64,000 nt of DNA from positions 1 through 64,000 of the forward strand of contig JAPLUI010000069.1 in assembly GCA_026397725.1 (NCBI GenBank), given 5' to 3'. The notes below the pieces were generated by a model. It saw nothing but the letters and a program-made list of their open reading frames with translations, ran no database searches and was not told the origin of the DNA. Below, piece by piece: positions 56,408 to 64,000 of this stretch. Position numbers and translations under genes: made by a program. How positions within the stretch are numbered: the first letter of the stretch is position 1; every line of letters starts with the position of its first letter. Source of the stretch: Verrucomicrobiota bacterium (GTDB taxonomy: Bacteria; Verrucomicrobiota; Verrucomicrobiia; Verrucomicrobiales; Akkermansiaceae).

Positions 56408-57799
56408 ATGAACAGAGAGAGGAAGATGAGCGCCATTTACATCATGAAAGGAACGATCAGCGTTTTCACGCTTGCGATCACGGCTGCGGCATTTGCCGGG
56501 CAGAACGATGTATCTCTCAAATGCGGAGTCGCCGAGACGGTCATTACCCGGGTGAAAGACCGGCAGGAAGTCTATGGCGAATTGAATGCGCGCGCCCTGG
56601 TGTTCGCCGCTGCGAACCAGCGTGCGGCCTTGGTCACGCTGGATATCGGCACCTTGGGCAACGACTACGCGAAAGACCTGCTCAAAGGGATCAGCAATGC
56701 CACCGGCATTCCGGCGGAGAACCTTCTCATCAACCCGAGCCACACCCACAATGCACCCGGCGTGGACGGGCGCAACATGTCGCCCGAATCACGCACATGG
56801 CTGGCTGGCGTGCTCGCGGAACTGGTTGCCAGCGCAGCCGGGCACTTGGAACCGACGACCCTGCGTTATGGCCGTGCCCCGGTTCAAGTCGGCTTCAACC
56901 GCCGCCTGATGGTGGACGGCCATGTGACCATGGAGCCGAACCGCCAAGGCGCGGTTGTGCCCTGGGTGGATGTGCTGGCCGTCCACGGCCTGAAGGGCAA
57001 GCGGATCGCGGTGCTGTTTTCGCACGCCGCACATCCGGTGATCGTCCACAGGTCGAGCGGCACCACCGGCCCCGACTATCCGGGCTTCGCCGTGACGCAC
57101 CTGCGCCGCCTGCTGTCCACCAAGGATGGGGAGGCGGTGGGCATCTTCATGTTCGCGCAAGGGTGTGGCGCCAACATCAACGGCTATCCGCTCAACGGCG
57201 GGCTCGACAAGTGCGAGACCGCAGGGCTCTCCCTGGCCACTGCGGTGGTTCAAGCGTTGGCCAACGCAAAGGAAATTGCATCCGGTTCGCCAACGGTCCG
57301 TTCCACGACCCTTTCACTCCCGCTCCAGAACCCACCCCCGCTGGCCGAGTGCAAGGCGAATTTGGCGAATCAACCGGACAACCAGCGGTATCAGGGTTTG
57401 CTGAAACTTGTCGAGAGCGGCCAGCCGCAATTCAAGCCGCTCCCCGTGCGCGCGCTGGCCATCGGCGACCTGTGCATCGTCGGCTTCGCGGGCGAGATGT
57501 TTGCCGAGTATCAGTTGTGGTTGGACCAGGCATCGCCCTTCAAGCACACATTTGCACTGAGTTATACCAATGGTTATGCGGGATACATCGGCACGGCAGA
57601 CGACTACAAGCTGGGACCGGCGGGCGGCTACGAGACCTGGGAGTTTCCGACGGGCAATCCGCCATGGCTGCCGCTCAGACCGGCGGCTGAAACCCAAGTC
57701 CGCGACGGCGTGCTTAAACTGCTCACCGGGTTGAAGTCACAGGCCACCAGTCGCGATGGGCGCCCGTTGTCAGACCAACCTGAACCAGCGACGAAATGA
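56408..57799 (+). CDS. Neutral/alkaline ceramidase-like exported protein
   Basis: 463 residues from ATG 56408 (56426 and 56444 are possible; the signal segment is GTISVFTLAITAAAFAG). The core matches the ceramidase_alk family: GVAETVITRVKDRQEVYGEL near the start, LINPSHTHNAPGV (zinc-ligand type HTH), HAAHPVIVHR and FAQGCGANINGYP. It is shorter than classical ceramidases (about 650), and lacks the C-terminal Ig domain. PVC bacteria have many such proteins, and the substrate may be another amide or sugar conjugate. Its stop overlaps the next start (ATGA at 57796), so the two are coupled. Confidence 0.72.
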   Translation: MNRERKMSAIYIMKGTISVFTLAITAAAFAGQNDVSLKCGVAETVITRVKDRQEVYGELNARALVFAAANQRAALVTLDIGTLGNDYAKDLLKGISNATGIPAENLLINPSHTHNAPGVDGRNMSPESRTWLAGVLAELVASAAGHLEPTTLRYGRAPVQVGFNRRLMVDGHVTMEPNRQGAVVPWVDVLAVHGLKGKRIAVLFSHAAHPVIVHRSSGTTGPDYPGFAVTHLRRLLSTKDGEAVGIFMFAQGCGANINGYPLNGGLDKCETAGLSLATAVVQALANAKEIASGSPTVRSTTLSLPLQNPPPLAECKANLANQPDNQRYQGLLKLVESGQPQFKPLPVRALAIGDLCIVGFAGEMFAEYQLWLDQASPFKHTFALSYTNGYAGYIGTADDYKLGPAGGYETWEFPTGNPPWLPLRPAAETQVRDGVLKLLTGLKSQATSRDGRPLSDQPEPATK

Positions 57800-60700
57800 A
57801 CACTAACAAACTAACAACAGGGCATCAGTTTTCCTCATGGTTCCGAACGGCAGTTGCCGCAGGTTCCTGCTGGTGTTTTCTGCTTCTCTGTGGCGGCGCC
57901 TTCGGGGCGGACACGCGGTTTCCCCAGCCCGGTGGCAAGTTGTTGCTGGCTGCGGATTGGCAACTGCAATCGTCCGTGCTGGTGTCGGATGATGGCGCGA
58001 CGATTTCCGCGCCCGGCTATCAACCGAAGGACTGGTATGACGTTTCCGCCCCCACCACGGTCCTGAACGCGCTGACCAAGCATGGCGTTTATCCCGACGT
58101 GCGGTTCGCCCTGAACGCCTACCGCGTGCCCGACGCATCCGATGAATTCAACGCGACGCACGACCTGGCCAAGTTCAGCCATCTGCCGGACAAACGCAAT
58201 CCGTGGAGTGATCCATGGTGGTTCCGCAAGGAGTTCACGCTGCCCGCGCTGCCCGCCGGCCAGCGGGTGTGGCTCCACTTCGACTCTATCAATTATCGTG
58301 CCGAGGTCTGGCTCAACGGCAACCAGGTCGCTGATCGCGAACAGATGGTCAGCATGAACCAACGCTTCGCCTTCGAGGTGTCACGCTGGGCGCTGGCCGG
58401 ACCTAACAGCCTGGCGGTCAGGAGCTGGCGGGTGGATCACGTCGGCTCGCCCGGATCGCAGTTGGTTCCGCTCGCGAACAATCGCTCCGAGGACCATGGC
58501 AGCGATGGCCCGAAGGATTTCGCCGTGCAACTGGCCAGCGGCTACGACTGCTTTCCGCCCATTCCGGATCGTTATCTCGGCATCCTGCAGGACGTGTGGG
58601 TCGAGTTCAGTGGCCCGGTGACCCTCCGCGACCCCTTCGTGGTGACCGAACTGCCGCTGCCACATACCGACCGCGCCAAGTTGAAGATATCCGCCACCTT
58701 GGCCAATGCGGGCGACCAACCGGTCAGCGGCGTGTTGAAGGGTTCCATCGCCGGAGAGAAACTGGCTTTTGAAATGCCGGTGACCCTCCAGGCGGGTGAG
58801 TCGAAGCCGGTGGCCTTTGACCCCGCGCCCGTGATGAAGAACCCGAAGCTGTGGTGGCCTAACGGCTACGGCGCGCAACCGCTGTACGACCTCAACCTGC
58901 AATTCATCGCGGGGACGAGCGTGTCCCACGCGCAGACGCTGCGCTTCGGCGTGCGCCAGATCACCTGTGAGATGCACGAACTCAACGGTCACTTCGGGCG
59001 CCGCATCCAGATCAACGGCCAGAGGATCTTCGCCCGCGGCGGCTATATCCAACCCGAGGCCCTGATGGACTGGACGCCGGAGCGGATCGACACCGAGATT
59101 CGCTACTACGCCGGGGCAAACCTCAACCTGATTTACTTCGAGGACCTCGCCAACCCGCCCGACTGGCTGTTCGACGCCTGCGACCGTTACGGCGTGATGA
59201 TCGGCCAGTGTTTCTATGGTTGTTCATGGATGCAGTCCGGGTCGAAATATCCGGGCGACGTTCCCTTGGTCATCAAGTGCAGCCGGGATATCATCAAGCG
59301 TTACCGCAATCACCCGAGCCTGGTCATGTATATGGCGAGCAATGAAGGCAGAACGCGCGAGGAGGTGTACCGTCCGTGGCGTGCGAGCGTCATCGAACTG
59401 GACGGCAGCCGCTTCATCATTCCCTCGAACCAAATGCCCAGCGTGGCCCCGGACCAAGTGGAACCGTGGTTTCGTGACGACATGCCCACCGGGATGACGG
59501 ATGACGGATCCCGTTCCTATGGCTGGGAGGATGCGGCCGTGTACTACCACTGGGTGCGAAACGAGCCGACCTGGATGTTCAAGACGGAGAACGGTTCGGC
59601 CTCCCTGCCCCCGCTGAGCAGCCTCGCCAAGTTCATTCCGAAGCTCGGCGAAGGCCCCCCCGGCCCGACGTTCCCTCTGGATGCCACCTGGGCCCATCAT
59701 GGCGCCAATCAGTATTACCAGCCGTACGATGAAGCCGTGCGGCGACTCTATGGCGTGCCGCAGACCGCCGCCGACTATGTCTGGCAGGGGCACCTCGCCA
59801 CCGCCGATCAGCACCGCGGCATGTTCGAAGCCGTCAATCACCGGATGTGGGACATCACCAGCGGCTTCACCCAATGGAAGATCAATTCCGCCTGGCCTGA
59901 CGTGCAGTGGCAGATCTTCGACTGGTTCCTCAAGCCGATGGTGAGTTATTATTATATCAAGCTCTCTAACGAACCGGTTCACATCCAATTGGGAATGCAT
60001 GAGCCGATGGTCACGGTGGTGAATCACTCGCTCGAACCACGCAGCGGTCTCAAGGTGCGCGCCAGGGTGCTAGACCCGGCGATGCGTGTGCTCTTCGACA
60101 AGCAGGTGAACGCGGAGGTGACGGCCAATTCATACCGTGATATCTTTGAATTGCCACCACTGGCGGATTTGCCACCGGTGTATTTTGTCAGGTTGGACAT
60201 GAGTGATGCGGCCGGAAAACGCATTTCGGACAACCTGTACTGGCTCCCGGCCCAGCGGGGCGAATCCATGCAGTCGTTGCATGCACTGCCATCAGTCAGA
60301 CTTGTGGCGAGTTGCAAAGTCGAAAGCCATGGCCTGGAAAAACTCGCCCGGGTGAAAATCAGCAACCCGACGGACCGCCTCGCCTTGTTCGTCCAGTTGG
60401 CGCTCACGCAGGGCCACGGCGGCGGTGAAATCCTGCCAGTCTTTTGGGATGACAATTACTTCAGCCTCATGCCGGGTGAAACACGCGATGTCATGGCCCG
60501 TTTTGCGGCGGCCGATGCCGGTTCGGCCGAGCCCATTCTCGAGGTCGGAGGCTGGAATACCGAAACGGACTTCGACTGCAGTTCCGTGGCAGTCTCGGCC
60601 ACCTCCCCCAAGGCTGGAGCGCCGGTCAAAGTCACCGCCACCATCGCGGATACGTTCCTCGACGGGTCCCGGGTCGTCGCCCGGTGGGATGGCATCCCCG

Positions 60701-60834
60701 CCGCCTCTGCCTTCGCCTGGGCACGCAACGGCAAGACCCAAACGGTGACGCTTCTGCTAGAAGCCCCGTCGGCCGGCAAGCATGTGCTGGCCGTGGGGCG
60801 CAAGCAGATGGAACTCACCGTCCAACCCGAATGA
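57796..60834 (+). CDS. GH2 exo-beta-glucosaminidase/mannosidase-type hydrolase, exported
   Basis: A 1012-residue GH2 protein. A signal peptide (AVAAGSCWCFLLLCGGAFGA) is followed by a jelly roll (WWFRKEFTLPALPAGQRVWL, YRAEVWLNGNQVAD), Ig domain, and a barrel with INGQRIFARGGYIQPEALMD and YRNHPSLVMYMASNEG, where the glutamate of NE is the expected acid/base. The architecture is that of exo-beta-D-glucosaminidases (CsxA-like) and some mannosidases. C-terminal beta domains are complete. Translation is coupled to the ceramidase-like gene by a 4-base overlap, suggesting action on the same glycoconjugate. Confidence 0.8.
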   Translation: MNTNKLTTGHQFSSWFRTAVAAGSCWCFLLLCGGAFGADTRFPQPGGKLLLAADWQLQSSVLVSDDGATISAPGYQPKDWYDVSAPTTVLNALTKHGVYPDVRFALNAYRVPDASDEFNATHDLAKFSHLPDKRNPWSDPWWFRKEFTLPALPAGQRVWLHFDSINYRAEVWLNGNQVADREQMVSMNQRFAFEVSRWALAGPNSLAVRSWRVDHVGSPGSQLVPLANNRSEDHGSDGPKDFAVQLASGYDCFPPIPDRYLGILQDVWVEFSGPVTLRDPFVVTELPLPHTDRAKLKISATLANAGDQPVSGVLKGSIAGEKLAFEMPVTLQAGESKPVAFDPAPVMKNPKLWWPNGYGAQPLYDLNLQFIAGTSVSHAQTLRFGVRQITCEMHELNGHFGRRIQINGQRIFARGGYIQPEALMDWTPERIDTEIRYYAGANLNLIYFEDLANPPDWLFDACDRYGVMIGQCFYGCSWMQSGSKYPGDVPLVIKCSRDIIKRYRNHPSLVMYMASNEGRTREEVYRPWRASVIELDGSRFIIPSNQMPSVAPDQVEPWFRDDMPTGMTDDGSRSYGWEDAAVYYHWVRNEPTWMFKTENGSASLPPLSSLAKFIPKLGEGPPGPTFPLDATWAHHGANQYYQPYDEAVRRLYGVPQTAADYVWQGHLATADQHRGMFEAVNHRMWDITSGFTQWKINSAWPDVQWQIFDWFLKPMVSYYYIKLSNEPVHIQLGMHEPMVTVVNHSLEPRSGLKVRARVLDPAMRVLFDKQVNAEVTANSYRDIFELPPLADLPPVYFVRLDMSDAAGKRISDNLYWLPAQRGESMQSLHALPSVRLVASCKVESHGLEKLARVKISNPTDRLALFVQLALTQGHGGGEILPVFWDDNYFSLMPGETRDVMARFAAADAGSAEPILEVGGWNTETDFDCSSVAVSATSPKAGAPVKVTATIADTFLDGSRVVARWDGIPAASAFAWARNGKTQTVTLLLEAPSAGKHVLAVGRKQMELTVQPE

Positions 60835-60850
60835 ACACTCCCCAAGAGAT

Positions 60851-60898
60851 GCATACAACCACACCGACTGGGGCAACGCCGCGTTCCGCAAGAAGTGA
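60851..60898 (+). pseudogene. Transposase fragment in intergenic DNA
   Basis: This stretch reads AYNHTDWGNAAFRKK-stop, resembling NDHADWVNVVFRKE in the decayed transposase near 56142-56190. It is a scrap of a related element next to the start of the last gene. Confidence 0.4.
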
Positions 60899-60953
60899 TT
60901 CAAGGTGGCAACGGATTCCTGAACCCATAACTCGAAACATACAGGTGAATCAA

Positions 60954-63900
60954 ATGAAAATATACCAACTGCTGGTGCTGGCTGGTGCAGGCCTGCTGGC
61001 ACCCGCCCTGCTGCGATCAGCCGCCTCCGGGGCCGTGCCGGAGGCCCCGCCCGCAGCCGTCTCGATGGACGCCTGGCATTGCGCCGGCCCGTTCAAAGAC
61101 GCGCCCTTTGGCAGCTTGGTCACCAGTTCGCGCCATGTCTTCGCGCCCGAGCCGGAGGTCCTTGCCTGCAACAACGCACCCGCCGACCTGACGAAATGTT
61201 ACCCCTCGCCGCCATTTCCCGGCTACGAGAAACTCACCTCGCTCGCTTGGGTCGCTCATCCGGAATGGTCCGACGGTTGGCGGCACTTCCTGCCACGCGG
61301 TCCCGCCCCGTCGCGCCACGAGACCGTCTATCTTTACCGCACCCTCACCGCACGCGAGGCAACCCGGGTGACGATGCGTCTCTACGCGGAGGATGCCGTC
61401 ACCGTTTGGCTCAACGGTGTGCAGGCCGGCGCGGCCATCCGCCATTACAGTCCCGAGCACCGCCCCGTGGCGGTGGTGGCACCGCTGATCCTCCAGCCGG
61501 GTGCCAACCGCCTGCTCGTTAAAATCACCTGCCTCTTCGGCCCGCACGGCTTCGCGTTCGGCCTCGACGGTATAACTGTCAGCTCGCCAATCCTGCCCGA
61601 CGGCTGGATGGCCGACGACATCCGCCTGGACCCCAACCAGCCGCCGTTGTTCAGCGCCGCCGACCGGCCGCTGAATCTAACACGAAAGGACGAGGTGCCG
61701 GAGGCCGCGGCCGCCGCCGCCCGCCTGCGTGCGCTCCGGTGCGAGGTGGCGCAGTTGCCGATGTTCGACGCCGAGATTTCGGTGATGGAAGCGGATCGCA
61801 GCAAACTGCCGCCGAGCGCGGGCGCCGCCATCTATCTGAAATCCCTGCGTGCGCTCCAACCCGCAGTGACCGCCGCCCTCGCAGCGGGTGCCTCTAACGA
61901 AATCCTGCAGGCCGCCAACGCCGCGGTCGAGGCCCACTGGGCGGCCCAGGCCCGCGCGTGCGGTCCGCTGCTCTTCATGCGCCACCCGCCTTACGCGATC
62001 AATGCCATCGCTCCCCACAGCGCCGGCGGTGCCACCCCGTCCGCGCTTTGCATCTGGGATCCGGCCACTCCGTCGCTGCCGCCGCGGGTGGTCATCGAAG
62101 AAGAGGGACTCCGCCTGTTCGACATGAATCTATCATACGATGCCCGCACGATCTTTTTCTCCGCCCGCCGCAATGGCGTGGCGGGCGGCTGGCACCTCTA
62201 CGAAATCGGCGTGGACGGCACCAAGCTCCGGCAGATCTCCCAGGGGAACTGCCAGGACATCAGCCCGCTCCCGCTGCCCGACGGGCGGATCGTCTTTGTC
62301 TCGGACCGCGCCGCCACCTGGGTGCAATGCCAGGCGCAAACCGCGCCGCTCCTATACTCATGCGCACGGGACGGCTCGGATATCCGCAGGCTATCCGCTA
62401 ACATCGACAGCGACCACTCGCCGCAAATCATGGACGACGGGAGCATTCTGTTCACCCGCTGGGACTACGGCATCGAGAAGAACGTGGACGCCCGCCACGC
62501 CCTATGGACGATGTATCCCGACGGCACCTCCATGAAACTTTTTTTCGGCAACACGATTGAAGATCCCTGCGGGTTCTGGGAGGCCCGTCCGGTCCCCGGC
62601 CGCCCGGAGGTCGTCTGCGTCTTCGGCCCGCATCACAACTATCACGCGGGCATGGCCGGGCTGGTCTGGAACCTTCATGGCCCCGAGGCACCGCGCGGCG
62701 AAGGGTTCCGTTATCTCACGACGCAGCGCCCGTTTTACGGCGACACCACACTGCCCTACGGGTGGCAGGATCTGTTCCCCTTGCATGAACGGCTGTTCCT
62801 CGCCAGCTACGGCGGTGACGGCGCTAACAAGAACCGGCTCTATATGTTAGATGACCGCGGCAACCGCAAGTGCCTGTATGAGGCGGAGGGAAATCTCGGC
62901 TGCTGGAACCCGCTGCGCCTTGCGCCGACCCACACACCGCCCAGTCTCGTCCAAGCCAGCACCCCGGTGCCGTGGGTTTACCGCGACCCGGAGGAAATGA
63001 ATCGCAAGCCCGACTCCGCCACCGGCACGCTCCTGGTCAGTGATGTCTATCAGGGCCTCGCGCCCCAGGTCAAACGGGGCGAGGCCAAATGGATCCAGGT
63101 GATGGAACAAGTGCAGAAATCGCGCAGCATGGCGGATGGCGAGGCGTGGGGTCACACCCCGATCATCTCGCGCGGCACCGTCCATGTCCGCCGCGAAATC
63201 GGCCTGGTGCCGCTCGAGGCCGACGGGTCCGCACACTTCACGGTGCCCGCCCTGCGCAGCATTTCACTCAATGTGCTCAACGCCGAAGGCATGGCACTCA
63301 TGCGCATGGGTTCGGACATGCACGTCATGCCCGGCGAAACCCAGAGCTGCATCGGCTGCCACGAAAACCGCACCGGCGGCCTCGCGCCTCCGCCCGCCAC
63401 CCGCCTGCCGCTCGCCGCCAACCACGCGCCGGTCACCCCGGCCATGGCCGACTGGGGCACCGACGGCCTCATCGACTATCAGAAAGTGGTGCAACCGGTC
63501 TGGGATGCCTTCTGCATTCCCTGCCACGGCGGGCGGACGCCCAAGGCCGGCCTCGATCTAACAGGCGACCGCACCCGCTTCTTCTGCCAGTCCTATGACC
63601 ACCTCGTCGAGCGCGCTTTGGTGGACTGGTTCCAGCCTTTTGCCAACGACTACGACGAGAACACGCCCCTAACAATCGGTGCGATCGTGAGCCGCATCCG
63701 GCCGAAACTGGAAGACCCCAAACATTGCGGCAAGACGATCCCGCCCGGGATGCGCCGCCGCGTCTGGGCGTGGATTGATGCCAACGTGCCCTACTATGCG
63801 ACCTATACCTACGCCACCATCCCGGACGCGAGCGGCAATCCAATCACCCGCGGCCCCGGCACGCGTTGCTCGTGGCAAGTGGATGGACGCTGGAACGCCA

Positions 63901-64000
63901 AGAGCTGGCGGGACGCGTCCGGCGGGCGTCCGCATTGGTTTTACGATGGCGTGAAACCGGTCTTCGACAAACGCTGCATGGATTGCCACCAGCGCGAGGC
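60954..64000 (+). CDS. Third haem-c beta-propeller protein, hydrazine-synthase-alpha-like (runs off the window)
   Basis: Open from ATG 60954 to the window edge (1015 codons, no stop). A signal peptide (MKIYQLLVLAGAGLLAPALL) leads to a jelly-roll-like domain (DAWHCAGPFKDAPF, TVWLNGVQAGAA, residues about 40-210), a helical segment, then the propeller (FDMNLSYDARTIFFSARR, LFTRWDYGIEKN, FWEARPVPG). Three haem-c motifs are visible: SCIGCH (about 63350), FCIPCH (about 63513) and RCMDCH (about 63975). It has one more haem than the two other members in the window and a different N-terminal domain. It may be co-transcribed with the GH2 gene 120 bases upstream. Confidence 0.78.
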   Translation, partial: MKIYQLLVLAGAGLLAPALLRSAASGAVPEAPPAAVSMDAWHCAGPFKDAPFGSLVTSSRHVFAPEPEVLACNNAPADLTKCYPSPPFPGYEKLTSLAWVAHPEWSDGWRHFLPRGPAPSRHETVYLYRTLTAREATRVTMRLYAEDAVTVWLNGVQAGAAIRHYSPEHRPVAVVAPLILQPGANRLLVKITCLFGPHGFAFGLDGITVSSPILPDGWMADDIRLDPNQPPLFSAADRPLNLTRKDEVPEAAAAAARLRALRCEVAQLPMFDAEISVMEADRSKLPPSAGAAIYLKSLRALQPAVTAALAAGASNEILQAANAAVEAHWAAQARACGPLLFMRHPPYAINAIAPHSAGGATPSALCIWDPATPSLPPRVVIEEEGLRLFDMNLSYDARTIFFSARRNGVAGGWHLYEIGVDGTKLRQISQGNCQDISPLPLPDGRIVFVSDRAATWVQCQAQTAPLLYSCARDGSDIRRLSANIDSDHSPQIMDDGSILFTRWDYGIEKNVDARHALWTMYPDGTSMKLFFGNTIEDPCGFWEARPVPGRPEVVCVFGPHHNYHAGMAGLVWNLHGPEAPRGEGFRYLTTQRPFYGDTTLPYGWQDLFPLHERLFLASYGGDGANKNRLYMLDDRGNRKCLYEAEGNLGCWNPLRLAPTHTPPSLVQASTPVPWVYRDPEEMNRKPDSATGTLLVSDVYQGLAPQVKRGEAKWIQVMEQVQKSRSMADGEAWGHTPIISRGTVHVRREIGLVPLEADGSAHFTVPALRSISLNVLNAEGMALMRMGSDMHVMPGETQSCIGCHENRTGGLAPPPATRLPLAANHAPVTPAMADWGTDGLIDYQKVVQPVWDAFCIPCHGGRTPKAGLDLTGDRTRFFCQSYDHLVERALVDWFQPFANDYDENTPLTIGAIVSRIRPKLEDPKHCGKTIPPGMRRRVWAWIDANVPYYATYTYATIPDASGNPITRGPGTRCSWQVDGRWNAKSWRDASGGRPHWFYDGVKPVFDKRCMDCHQRE

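Overview
The window is high-GC DNA from an uncultured-type PVC bacterium, most likely Verrucomicrobiota, Kiritimatiellota or Lentisphaerota. This is inferred from gene content (many secreted glycoside hydrolases, haem-bearing proteins resembling the hydrazine-synthase alpha subunit, signal peptides of the type LLLAPLAALHAA) and from GC-rich palindromic repeats inserted in frame inside genes. No rRNA or tRNA gene was seen.

Positions 1-26 kb are a defence island. It opens with the 3' end of a transposase, then a DISARM-like DrmD helicase, a DUF1016 nuclease and a DrmMI-like adenine methyltransferase, with no drmA, drmB or drmC. Next comes a large STAND protein carrying an HNH and a PD-(D/E)XK nuclease signature in front of its NTPase. 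After an isolated CDP-glucose 4,6-dehydratase gene on the minus strand come a SIR2-like protein paired with an uncharacterised D...EVK protein, relics of a SMEK-domain gene, two copies of a P-loop toxin/small-partner cassette, an OLD-like AAA ATPase, a DUF4062-NB-ARC-TPR protein and a secreted SNase-type nuclease. The toxin and ATPase modules are separated by four fragments of the same methyltransferase 3' end, which act as direct repeats.

Positions 26-64 kb are an all-plus-strand run of exported carbohydrate-active genes: GH116-like, GH43-like fused to a pectate-lyase-like helix, GH39-like, another clan-A hydrolase, a GH20/DUF4838-like protein, a WbsX/GH99-like remnant, a DUF5060 protein, a 1.5-kaa internally duplicated protein, three GH2 proteins, two GH95/DUF5703 remnants, a sialate O-acetylesterase and a ceramidase-like protein. 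Three haem-c proteins resembling the hydrazine-synthase alpha subunit sit among them; the last runs off the window. The likely joint role is extracellular breakdown of a decorated polysaccharide or glycoconjugate.

The most unusual property of the window is how many genes keep their 5' and 3' ends but lack the middle, often in frame, and how many orphan gene tails and gene starts lie between genes. The same habit appears in the defence half (toxin copy 1, the ATPase partner, methyltransferase tails). It is either real recombination-driven gene hollowing and cassette shuffling, or a systematic assembly collapse; the sequence alone cannot decide.
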